From contig CBDIBE010000007.1 of assembly GCA_965276815.1 (NCBI GenBank), positions 372,001 through 436,000 on the forward strand: a DNA stretch of 64,000 nt, read 5' to 3'. Source of the DNA: JAVVHH01 sp965276815 (GTDB lineage Bacteria; Pseudomonadota; Alphaproteobacteria; Acetobacterales; Acetobacteraceae). The translations under genes were made by a program, and so were the position numbers. Each line of letters begins with the position of its first letter. Position 1 is the first letter of the stretch. Shown piece by piece: positions 7,138 through 15,800 of the stretch. The notes beneath the pieces were generated by a model. That model was not told where the DNA came from and did not search any database. It was given only the letters and a program-made list of their open reading frames with translations.

Positions 7138-8459
7138 GCGGCGATCTGGCGTCCTGCATGCCCCGGCTGCGCGACGCGGTAGCGCAGGCGCCGCTGCGCA
7201 AGCTGCGCGGCCGGGTCGACCGGATCGTCGGCGCGATGATCGAGGCGCGGATCGGCGGCGTGCGCGTTGGCGAGCTTTGCCGCCTGACCGACCCATCCGG
7301 CGCGCAGATGCTGGCCGAAGTCGTCGGCGTGTCCAGCACGCTGGCGCATCTGACGCCGATCGGCGACGTGTCCGGCCTGTCGGCACAGGCGGAGGTCGAT
7401 CCGCTCGGCCACGGCTTCTCCGTCCCGGTCGGGCCGGGTCTTCTGGGCCGCCTCCTGGACGGTCTCGGCCGCCCGCTCGACCAGCCCGACCTGAAAGTTC
7501 AGGCCGTGGCCACCATCCCAGTCGACGGCGCGCCCGTGGCGCCCCTGGACCGGCCACTCGTACAACGGGCCCTACCGCTCGGCACCCGCGCCGTCGACGG
7601 CCTGCTGACCTGCGCCGAGGGCCAGCGCATCGGCGTGTTCGGCAGCCCCGGCTCTGGTAAATCCTCGCTGATGGCGCGCATCGTGCGCGGTGCCGACGCA
7701 GACGTCTTCGTCGTCGCCCTGGTCGGCGAGCGCAACCGCGAAGTCCGCGAATTCCTCGACCGCGCCCTGTCGCCCGAAGCCCGCGCCCGCTCGGTCGTCG
7801 TCGCCGCCACCTCCGACCGCCCGGCGCTGGAGCGGGTCAAGGCGGCGCAGGTCGCCACCGCCATCGCCGAGTGGTTCCGCGACCAGGGCAACCGCGTGGT
7901 CCTGATCGTCGACAGCGTGACCCGGCTGGCGCGCGGCTGGCGCGAGATCGGCCTGGCCGCCGGCGAGCCGCAGACCCGCCGCGGCTACCCGCCCTCCGTC
8001 TTTGCCGCCCTGCCCCGCCTGCTCGAGCGCGCCGCCTCGACGGAACGCGGCAGCATCACCGGCTTCTACACCGTCCTCGTGGAAGGCGACGACGCGTCGG
8101 CCGACCCGATCGCCGAAGAGGTCAAGTCGATCCTCGACGGCCACATCATCCTCTCCGCCGATCTGGCGAAAGCCGAGCACCATCCGGCAATCGACGTGCT
8201 GGCCAGCCGCAGCCGGGTCATGGACGCGGTGGTCGATCCCGCACACCGCGAAGCGGCCGGCCGGGTCCGCCGCCTGCTGGCGCGGCACGCCGAAATCGAG
8301 CTGTTGGTGCGGGTCGGCGAGTATCGCGCCGGCAGTGACCCGCTGGCCGACGAGGCGCTGAGCAAGATCGACGGCATCAACGAGTTCCTCCGCGAAGCCG
8401 GCGACGAGACCAGCCGCTGGGACGCGACCCAGGCGCGGCTGCAGGAGCTGGCGGCATGA
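7134..8459 (+). CDS. sctN: SctN T3SS ATPase
   Basis: A 441-residue F1-beta-like ATPase. Walker A GSPGSGKS lies at residues 170-177 and the Walker B aspartate is D260 in VVLIVDSVTRLARGWREIGL; GERNREVREFLD and the catalytic Glu region are present, as is the family stretch RRGYPPSVFAALPRLLERA. SctN forms a cytosolic hexamer that releases chaperones and unfolds substrates beneath the export gate. The length is normal. It overlaps sctL and sctO by four bases each. A flagellar FliI is ruled out by the surrounding T3SS-specific genes. Confidence 0.95.
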   Translation: MSGDLASCMPRLRDAVAQAPLRKLRGRVDRIVGAMIEARIGGVRVGELCRLTDPSGAQMLAEVVGVSSTLAHLTPIGDVSGLSAQAEVDPLGHGFSVPVGPGLLGRLLDGLGRPLDQPDLKVQAVATIPVDGAPVAPLDRPLVQRALPLGTRAVDGLLTCAEGQRIGVFGSPGSGKSSLMARIVRGADADVFVVALVGERNREVREFLDRALSPEARARSVVVAATSDRPALERVKAAQVATAIAEWFRDQGNRVVLIVDSVTRLARGWREIGLAAGEPQTRRGYPPSVFAALPRLLERAASTERGSITGFYTVLVEGDDASADPIAEEVKSILDGHIILSADLAKAEHHPAIDVLASRSRVMDAVVDPAHREAAGRVRRLLARHAEIELLVRVGEYRAGSDPLADEALSKIDGINEFLREAGDETSRWDATQARLQELAA

Positions 8460-9022
8460 ACATCACCGACCTGCAGGCGCTGCTGCGGCTGAAACGAGTG
8501 CGCGAGCAGCGCGCAGCGGCACAGTTCGAGGAAGCGCGCCTCGCCGAGCAGGCCGCCGCGGAGAAACAGGCGGGCGCCGCGCGCATGGTCCACGCCTTCG
8601 GCGTACTGCGCGAGGCGCAGGAGGGCGCGATTTACCGCCGTCTCTCCGGCAAGACCGTCAGCACCGGCCGGCTCCTCGCCGCCAGCACCAATCTGGCCGA
8701 CCTGGTCGCCCGCAACGGTGCGCTGCGCCAGCGCGTGCAGGAGGCGGAAGCGGAGACGCTGGAGCGCCGCGACGCGATGGAGACCGCACGGGCCGAGTAT
8801 CGCCTGCGCCAGCGCCGGGCCGAGTCCCTCGACGCCCTGCGCCGCCATCTGCACGACGCAGCGCGCGACGAGGCCGAGACCGCCCAGGAACTCGCCCAAG
8901 AAGACATCACCGCCCCCTCCACAAACCGCAGCTCCGCTCTCGAGCCCTCTCCCTCCGGGAGAGCGTTGGGTGAGGGCGGTTCAACAAGCAATAGCCCCGT
9001 CTGCATGGATCGGAGGCGATGA
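8456..9022 (+). CDS. sctO: SctO-like coiled-coil stalk protein, 3' end invaded by REP-like repeat
   Basis: A 188-residue protein, the first ~155 residues almost entirely charged, Ala/Arg/Glu-rich helix as expected of SctO/FliJ stalks that sit inside the SctN hexamer. It follows sctN with an ATGA overlap, as rhizobial y4yJ follows rhcN. The last ~30 codons are encoded by a palindromic REP-like element (8944-8977) and its flank, giving an unusual tail (SPSGRALGEGGS). The frame stays open and ends at a TGA overlapping the first sctQ ATG. The tail probably has no conserved function. Confidence 0.8.
   Translation: MNITDLQALLRLKRVREQRAAAQFEEARLAEQAAAEKQAGAARMVHAFGVLREAQEGAIYRRLSGKTVSTGRLLAASTNLADLVARNGALRQRVQEAEAETLERRDAMETARAEYRLRQRRAESLDALRRHLHDAARDEAETAQELAQEDITAPSTNRSSALEPSPSGRALGEGGSTSNSPVCMDRRR
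8944..8977. repeat. REP-like palindromic element inside the 3' end of sctO
   Basis: A perfect 7-bp stem CTCTCCC/GGGAGAG (8947-8953 with 8957-8963, TCC loop) sits inside an outer GCCCTC/GAGGGC pairing (8944-8949 with 8972-8977). The same core occurs at 37272-37290 in an intergenic gap. The motif resembles the common intergenic palindromes of GC-rich proteobacteria; finding it within a reading frame is unusual. Confidence 0.7.
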
Positions 9023-10052
9023 TGGATGCCGGCCTGCCCGCCAGCCTCACCACCCTGCCCAGCCTCACCACCCTGCAATGGCGCCCGCCAACCGTCTCAC
9101 CCCCGGCGGCGGCACTATCGCAACTCGTCGGCCGCCGCCGGGCGCCGCTGCGGGCCGGCAGCTTTACCGTCATGTTCGTCCCGCCGCCCCAGACATCGCC
9201 GGCGAGCGCATCGCCTTGCGTTTCGGCGGTCGCCCGGCGCTGTTGGAAGCGCCCGCCGACCTGGTGAACGCGGTGCTCGCCGAACTGGACCCGGCGGCGC
9301 CGGCCAGCCAAGGCACAGCACGCCGCCTTTTGCTCGAACTCGCGCTGCTGCGGCCTCTGGAGCGCCTGGCAAATCTATCGCCAGAGCTCGACATCACCTG
9401 CGGCGACGCAGCGGAAGCGGACGACCCGGTCACCATCGGCCTGCGCTGCACCACGGCCGGCGAACCGCCGTTTTTCGCCGCGCTGACCCTGTCATTGCCG
9501 ACCCTGCGCGCGCTGCTGGCCGCGGCGAACGCGCTGCCCAGCACAACAGCACTCGACCCGGCGCTGCCGGTGGCACTCGCCCTGCGGCTCGGCGCTGCCG
9601 ATCTGCCGCTCGCCGATCTACGCGCGATGCGCCAGGGCGACGTGGTGTTGCCGACCGCAATGGCCGGCCCAGACGACGTCGTGATCCTCGCCGGCGAGCG
9701 GCAAGCCTGGCGCGGCCGGCTCGGCGCGGGCGCCGTCACGGTCACGACGGCAAGGCGGCGCGTCGGCGAGTTTGGCCTGGAAGGATGGACCATGATTGCA
9801 ACAGAAGACGGCGCCGTCGCCGACGCGCCGATCGAGGAAGTGGCGGTGCGCCTCGTGTTTGAGCTCGGCCGCCTGGAAATCCCCCTCGGCGAGCTCGGGA
9901 CCGTCGCGCCCGGCCACATCTTCGCGCTCGGCCGCGACGAACGTCAGCCGATCGACCTCCTGGTCGGCGGCCGTCGCATCGGCCAGGGCGAGATCGTCTC
10001 ACTCGGCGGCACCCTGGGCGTGAGGGTGCTGGCGCTCGGCCGCGTGGAGTAG
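9019..10052 (+). CDS. sctQ: SctQ C-ring/sorting-platform protein with apparent frameshift
   Basis: The expected SctQ N-terminus starts at the ATG overlapping the sctO stop and reads ALSQLVGRRRAPLRAGSFTV, MFVPPP, then would stop at 9267. From about 9189 the homologous sequence continues in the -1 frame (PDIAGERIALRFGGRPALLE) to the normal end at 10052, with typical SPOA domains (VRLVFELGRLEIPLGELG and PIDLLVGGRRIGQGEIVSLG). The switch falls at a CCCC run (9187-9190); one extra C would restore a ~344-residue protein. Sequencing or assembly error, real mutation, or programmed slippage are all possible. The C-terminal SPOA domain may also be made from an internal start, as in other SctQ proteins. 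An ATG at 9078 in the downstream frame gives an untypical N-terminus. Confidence 0.8.
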
Positions 10053-10059
10053 CGCTCGC

Positions 10060-10710
10060 GTGACCGCACAGCCCAACCTGCTTGCGATCATCCTCGGCGT
10101 CGCCGCGTTCGGCCTCGTGCCGTTCGCCGTCGTGACGATGACGGCGTTCCTGAAGATCAGCATCGTCCTGTTCCTGGTGCGCAACGCGCTCGGCACCCAG
10201 CAGACGCCGCCCAACCTGGTCCTCTACGCAATCGCCGTCGTGCTGACGATCTACGTCTCGGCGCCGCTGATCGGGCTGGTCTACGCCAAGCTCACCGCAG
10301 CCGGAGCGGACCTCTCGACTGCGCAGGGCTTGCGCGACGTGGCGGAATCCGTGGCCGGGCCGCTCCGCGCCTTCCTCTCCCGCTTCGCCTCGGACCGCGA
10401 GCGCGACTTCCTGCTGGACGCGACCAAGCAGATCTGGCCGCCGGAAGCCGCACAAACCGTCACCCGCGACGATTTGGTGATCCTGATCCCGGCCTTCGTC
10501 ACCTCCGAGCTCACCCGCGCCTTCGAGATCGGTTTTCTGATTTACCTGCCGTTCATCGCCATCGACCTGATCGTCTCCAACGTGCTGATGGCGATGGGCA
10601 TGGTCATGGTGTCGCCCCTAGTGATCTCCGTACCGTTCAAGCTGTTCCTGTTCGTCGTCGTCGACGGCTGGACCCGGCTGCTGCACGGCATGATCCTGAG
10701 CTACCGCTGA
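10060..10710 (+). CDS. sctR: SctR export-gate membrane protein
   Basis: A 216-residue FliP/SctR-family protein: N-terminal membrane segments (FLKISIVLFLVRNALGTQQT hallmark at about 28-47), a central soluble loop (about 95-150), then ELTRAFEIGFLIYLPFIAID and a final membrane hairpin ending in VDGWTRLLHGMI. Five SctR copies form the core of the export gate with SctS and SctT. The start is a GTG seven bases after the sctQ stop; no earlier ATG fits. The stop overlaps the sctS start as TGATG. Length and motifs are normal. Confidence 0.95.
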   Translation: MTAQPNLLAIILGVAAFGLVPFAVVTMTAFLKISIVLFLVRNALGTQQTPPNLVLYAIAVVLTIYVSAPLIGLVYAKLTAAGADLSTAQGLRDVAESVAGPLRAFLSRFASDRERDFLLDATKQIWPPEAAQTVTRDDLVILIPAFVTSELTRAFEIGFLIYLPFIAIDLIVSNVLMAMGMVMVSPLVISVPFKLFLFVVVDGWTRLLHGMILSYR

Positions 10711-10979
10711 TGGATACCGGGCAATACAGCTTCTTGATGCAGCAGACTTTGCTGCTGGTGATGTGGCTGTCGCTGCCCGTGCTCGGCGTGGCGGCCGCGG
10801 TCGGCCTAATCATCGGTCTGCTGCAGGCGGTCACGCAAATCCAGGACCAATCGCTGCCGCAAGTGGTGAAACTGGTCGCCGTTCTGGTCACCGTCGCGGT
10901 CATGGGACCCGTGCTCGCCGGGCCGATGCTGCACCACACCGAGGACATCCTAGATCAAATTCCGGCGCTCACGCGATGA
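10710..10979 (+). CDS. sctS: SctS export-gate membrane protein
   Basis: An 89-residue FliQ/SctS-family protein with two membrane helices (about 14-37 and 52-78) around the conserved loop GLLQAVTQIQDQSLPQVVKL. It packs around the SctR5-SctT1 core of the export gate in the inner membrane. The start shares one base with the sctR stop and the end overlaps sctT as ATGA, so the three gate subunits are tightly coupled. Length is standard. Confidence 0.95.
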   Translation: MDTGQYSFLMQQTLLLVMWLSLPVLGVAAAVGLIIGLLQAVTQIQDQSLPQVVKLVAVLVTVAVMGPVLAGPMLHHTEDILDQIPALTR

Positions 10980-11785
10980 ACCCGCTCTTCGCCCAATTCT
11001 CGCCCGCACTGGCCGGCCTGTTGGCGCCGATCCTGAGCGTGGCGTTCGGCGCGGCGCGGATGCTGGGCGTCCTGACGGTGCTGCCGATCTTCACCAGGCT
11101 GGGGCTGACCGGCATCCTGCGCGGCGGCGTCGCCCTCGCGCTGGCGATCCCGCTGCTGCCCGGCCTGCTGCCGATGCTGCACGATCAGACCGTGTTCGGC
11201 CCCGAATTGCTGCTCCTGCTGGCCAAGGAAGCCGCACTCGGCGTGATCATCGGGCTGCTGTTCAGCGTCCCGTTCTGGGCGGCCGAAGCGGCCGGCGAAT
11301 ACATGGACCAACAGCGCGGCTCGCAAGCGGCGGTCTACTCGGACGCCAGCGGCACCAACCAGACCGGCATCACCGGCACGCTGCTCACGCTGACCTTGAT
11401 CACCATCTTCTTCGCCGTCGGCGGCATGCGCTACCTGCTGACCGCGGTCGCGGAAAGCTACCTGATCTGGCCGCCGCTGCAGGTGATGCCCAACCTGGCG
11501 CCGGACGGCGCGCTCCGCCTGCTCGGCATCTTGGACCAGGTGATGCGGGGCGGCTTTACGCTCGCGGCGCCGATGGTGCTGGCTCTGGTATTGACGGAAC
11601 TGTCGCTCGGGCTGGTCGGCAAGTTTGCGCCGCAACTGCACGTGTTCGACTTGGCGCTGTCGGTCAAGGGCATCGTGTTCGTCGTCGGCCTGCCGATCTA
11701 CGCCGTGTTCCTGATCGGCTACTTGGATTCGGGGCTCACCCCGCTCGTCGGCATCGTGCAGGAGATCCGGCGCTTCGCCGGGTAG
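10976..11785 (+). CDS. sctT: SctT export-gate membrane protein
   Basis: A 269-residue FliR/SctT-family membrane protein with about six hydrophobic segments. The family signature PFWAAEAAGEYMDQQRGSQA lies near residues 96-115, followed by a typical loop (YSDASGTNQTGITG). It completes the SctR/S/T entry pore. The ATG at 10976 overlapping the sctS stop is preferred over open frame upstream because it gives the family N-terminus (ATG AAC CCG CTC TTC). It ends six bases before sctU. Confidence 0.95.
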   Translation: MNPLFAQFSPALAGLLAPILSVAFGAARMLGVLTVLPIFTRLGLTGILRGGVALALAIPLLPGLLPMLHDQTVFGPELLLLLAKEAALGVIIGLLFSVPFWAAEAAGEYMDQQRGSQAAVYSDASGTNQTGITGTLLTLTLITIFFAVGGMRYLLTAVAESYLIWPPLQVMPNLAPDGALRLLGILDQVMRGGFTLAAPMVLALVLTELSLGLVGKFAPQLHVFDLALSVKGIVFVVGLPIYAVFLIGYLDSGLTPLVGIVQEIRRFAG

Positions 11786-11791
11786 CGCGCC

Positions 11792-12844
11792 ATGGCAAAT
11801 GACAGCAGCGAAGAGAAGAGCCTCCCGGCTTCCAAGAAGAAGCTCGAGGACGCGCGCAAGAAAGGCCAAGTCCCCAACAGCAAGGACATGGTCACCGCCT
11901 GCGCGCTGATCGGCGCGATGGGCTATCTCTGGTCGTCATCAGGCCACCTCATCTCGGACACGAGCGCGCTGTTCACGGTCGCCGGCGACCATCTGCAGGA
12001 CGGGTTGTGGCCGGGGTTGATCGCGATCGCCTCGGCGATTGGCAGCACGTCGGAAAGCCTGCTCGGGCCGCTCTTCGCCATGGTCGTGACAGCGGTCATC
12101 CTTGGCAACATCGTCGTGCTGCGCGGCGTGGTGTTCGCAATCGAACCGGTGACGCCGAAAATGTCCAACATCAACCCGGCCGAAGGCTTCCAGCGCCTGT
12201 TCAAGATGAAGGCGCTGGTCGAGCTGGTTAAATCGCTGCTGAAAATGGCGATGCTGGCCGCAGTGTTGCTGGTGGTGCTGTCGGCGGGGCTGCGGGCGCT
12301 GGTGCAGCTGCCGGCTTGCGGCGCGGACTGTATCGGCGGCGTGTTCGCCGGCTTGGCGCAGCCGGTAATGGGCGCGGCGATCCTGCTGTTCCTGATCGCA
12401 GGCCTCGCCGATATCGGGCTGCAGCGCTGGCTGTTCATGCGCGAGCAGAAGATGGGCGTCTCCGAGGCCAAGCGCGAGCGCAAGGAGAGCGAGGGCGACC
12501 CGCTGCTGCGCAGCCACCGCAAGCGCGAGCAGCGGGAAGCCACGGCCACGCCCGGTGGCCGGCTGGGCATCGCGCGCGCCACCCTGCTGCTGCACGACGG
12601 CACGCAAACGGTCGTGGGATTGCGCTTCAAGCGCGGCGAGACCCCGGTGCCGGTAGTGGTCTGCCGTGGCGTCGGCGACACCGCGCGGCGGCTGCTGGCC
12701 GAGGCATCGCGCGCCGGGCTGCCGGTGGCGACGGATACGGATCTGGCCCGCCTGCTCGCCAGGCGCGCGCCGCCGGGCAATTTCATCCCCGAGAGCAGCT
12801 ATCAAGCGACGGCGCTCGCGCTGTCCCGCGCGGGCCTGGTGTGA
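11792..12844 (+). CDS. sctU: SctU switch protein lacking the NPTH autocleavage motif
   Basis: A 350-residue FlhB/SctU-family protein: N-terminal ASKKKLEDARKKGQVPNSKD, four membrane helices (about 32-215), the linker (SEAKRERKESEGDPLLRSHRKR) and the C-terminal cytoplasmic domain. In nearly all homologues this domain cleaves itself at Asn-Pro in NPTH. Here the aligned stretch reads LLLHDGTQTVVGLRF, so residues 269-272 are DGTQ; Asn and Pro are both replaced. The rest of the domain (TPVPVVVCRGVGD, GNFIPESSYQA) is intact. SctU autocleavage normally permits the switch from early to late substrates. Last of the contiguous core genes; 6 bases after sctT. Confidence 0.93.
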   Translation: MANDSSEEKSLPASKKKLEDARKKGQVPNSKDMVTACALIGAMGYLWSSSGHLISDTSALFTVAGDHLQDGLWPGLIAIASAIGSTSESLLGPLFAMVVTAVILGNIVVLRGVVFAIEPVTPKMSNINPAEGFQRLFKMKALVELVKSLLKMAMLAAVLLVVLSAGLRALVQLPACGADCIGGVFAGLAQPVMGAAILLFLIAGLADIGLQRWLFMREQKMGVSEAKRERKESEGDPLLRSHRKREQREATATPGGRLGIARATLLLHDGTQTVVGLRFKRGETPVPVVVCRGVGDTARRLLAEASRAGLPVATDTDLARLLARRAPPGNFIPESSYQATALALSRAGLV

Positions 12845-12847
12845 GCG

Positions 12848-15800
12848 ATGGCGCTTGACCCCGCCCGCTTCGGCAACACGGTACCGCCCCCCGGCGGACC
12901 CGGCGGCCTGGGCGCAACGCAACCCGGCTTCGACCAGGCACTGGCAAAAGTCGGCGGCAACGCCGTGGGCACCGCCGGCAACGTGGTGCAAGGAGCGGTC
13001 GGCGGCGTCGGCGCTGTCGTCCAAGACGTGCTCGGCGGCCCGCGGCAGCCCGGTGAGGCGCAGCCAGGACCGCCGCCGCCGCTGATGGCAGCCCAGCCCA
13101 GCCCGCCACCCGGCGGTCCACCGCCGGGAGGACCCCCGCCGCCACCCGGTGCCCCATTGCTGCCGCCGCCCGCCGGCAACGGGCCGTGGCCGCTCGCCAT
13201 CGGCAGTCAGCCCGGCGCCCCAGCGATGCCTATTGGATCGCAAGGTGCGCAGGCGCCCCTTTGGGGAGGGATCGGCTCGTCGACCCCGTCGGTCGCCTAC
13301 AGCCAGACGGGCTGGCCCGGCTCACAAGGCGCTCTACCCAACCCCGCCCCGGCAGCCGGCCCGCCAATCTGGCAGCCGCCAGCAGCAGCCAACCCGGCAC
13401 CAACGGCCGGAACCCCGGATCCGGCGACCGCGCAACAACCGGCGCTGCAACAGCCGGCCTTGAACGCGTCAGTGACGGCCAACCCAGCCCAGCAGGTCAA
13501 TCCCTCGACCGGTCAGCCGAACTGGCAGGCGCCGGGGCAGGCTACGACCCCAAATCCAGCTCCCACCGCCAGCGTCCCGATGGACCAAACCCCCTCGCAA
13601 GCGCCGGCATCGCAGACTCAAACGGGAGTGGCTGCGTCAGTGACCGCCAACCCAGCCCCACAGGTCCTTGGTCAGCCGACGTGGCAGGTACCGGGACAGA
13701 CGGTGACCACAAATCCCTCACACATGACCAGCGCCCCGACCGCGCCAACTCCCTCGCCAGCGCCGAAGTCACAAGCTCAACTGGGACTGGCGGCATCAGT
13801 AACGGCCAACCCGGCCCCAATCCTCAACTCCTCGCCTGGCCAGCCGACCTTGCAAATGCCGGCGCAGACTGTGATCGCAAATCCCTTTGAAACCATTAAC
13901 ACCCCGACCGGGCCAACGGCGGCGCCACAAGCTCAATTGGGACTGGCAGCATCCTTGCAGATGTCGGCACAGACCGCGACGGCAAATCCCCTGCAAACCA
14001 CCAACATCCCAACCGCGCCGACCCCTTCGCAAACACCGGCGCAAGCTCAACCGGGACTGACGGCATCAATAACGGCCGCCTCGCCTGATCAGCCGACCCG
14101 GCAAACGCCCTGGCCAACCACAACCTCGAATGCACAAACTGCTTTGCCAGCGTCGGCAACGCAGACGCCGCAAACTACGGGTGTCTCAGTAACGACCAAC
14201 CCAGCACCAAACATCGCTCCGGCTACAAGCTCCATGACCGGCCAGGCGACGGCTGCGTCAGCGACGGCCAGTCCTGAAGCGGCGGCGATCACCACCCCCG
14301 GTCAGTTCCAAACGGTCACGCCAACCCCGGCAGGCGCAACCGTGGGGCAAGCAGCCACGCCGCAGACGAATACGCCGGCGACGACCAACACGACGACGGA
14401 ACGGACCCTCTTCCAAACACCCTCGCGGATGCACCCGATCGAAACCATCCCCACGCCGGGCGCCGCCTCGTCCGTCCCGAACGCGATTTCCATGAGCACG
14501 GCCCAGCTGACCTGGCAGGCATGGGGCCTGGCCGACGCCGCGATGCTGGCCGCCCTAGCCGCAGCGCTCACTGGAGATTCGCCATCCGCGCCCACCACCG
14601 CTGTCGCAGCTCCCGGCACCGCCGCGGCAGACGCCCCCACCGGGCTGCAACGCGTATCGGCGAATGGCGTGATCCCCGCCGGGGCCGTCGGTCTCGTGGC
14701 GGTCGCGACCGAAACCGGACCGCTGCTCGTGGCCATGACCCAGCACGGCGCCGACACCACCAAAGCGGGGCCGGCACAATTCGCGTTCGGCGGCGGCGTC
14801 GCGCTCGCCCTGGCCGCCGGGTCGGCCGAGCTGCCGGCACATGCCGCCTTCACCTGGGAGGGCGCCGGCGCCGGGGCGATCCGCGAGCTGGCCGGGCATG
14901 CGATGCAGGAAGCCGCATTCGCCCTGCTGCAAACTTTGGCGCAAGCCGGCACCCGCGAGGTCGCCGGCCTCGCTGTCCAGCTCACGCTCGGCGGCGCCGG
15001 CGAGGCGAGCGGCGCCGTGCGGCTCGCAGACGGGACCTTGCTACCGTTCGGCGGCCCCGCGCCGGCCGCCCCGTACAGCGCGGCAGCACCCGGCAGGCGC
15101 GCCGCACCGGAAGCGGAGCGTTCCACCCTCTATCTCGGCGCCGGCAACCCGGCCGGCGCGGACGATTGGCGCGCCGCCGTCCTCGGCCCGTATGTCGGGC
15201 ACGCAGCGCGCCGGCACGTGAAACTCGACCTCGGCGAGGCCGTAGCGACGCCGCTCTGGCGGCTCGATGACACGCACGGCTTCGCCGCCCTCGGCACGGG
15301 CGATGTCCGCACGGCGACAAGGCGGGCCAAGACGGTCCTGCAAAGGCTCGGCGCCGGACCCGGCCGGCTCGATCAGCTCGCCGCCGACGAGGGATTCGCC
15401 ACCTTCGACGGCTCGCCCCTAAGCCTCGCGCTATCGGCGGTGAACAAGCCGGCCGCACTCGGCATCGCGCTCAACGAGACCGACCCGCCTCGCGTGGAAG
15501 TCCTGCGCACGCCGGGCGGCGACTGGGTCGTTGCGCGCACCGGCGGCGCGTATGCCCAAGCGCCGCGGCTGCGCTACGGCGCGCTGGCGATCGACGAAGC
15601 GACGCTGAACCTGCACGCGCTGTTCGGCCTGCCGCCCGGCGCCGACGAGAGGCCACCGCGGGGCCGGCTCGGCGAGCATGCCGCCAAGAGTTTTATGAAC
15701 GCGCGGGCGAAGATGGAGCAGGCGGCGTGGCTGCCCGACCGCAATACGGCCGGCCGCCTGCGGGAGAGCTGGGCCGCAGTGGCGCGGGACTGGGCTGCCA

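Noticed and set aside
9078..10052. ATG at 9078 as an unshifted start for sctQ
   Set aside because: Residues before ~9189 in this frame are Arg/Pro-rich and unlike SctQ, while the other frame gives a good SctQ N-terminus overlapping sctO; kept as an alternative only.
7134..12844. Flagellar export apparatus instead of T3SS
   Set aside because: FliI/P/Q/R/FlhB homologues alone would be ambiguous, but SctJ lipoprotein, SctD with FHA, secretin N-domains, SctI/K and a NopE-like effector are non-flagellar, and no flagellar structural genes are seen.
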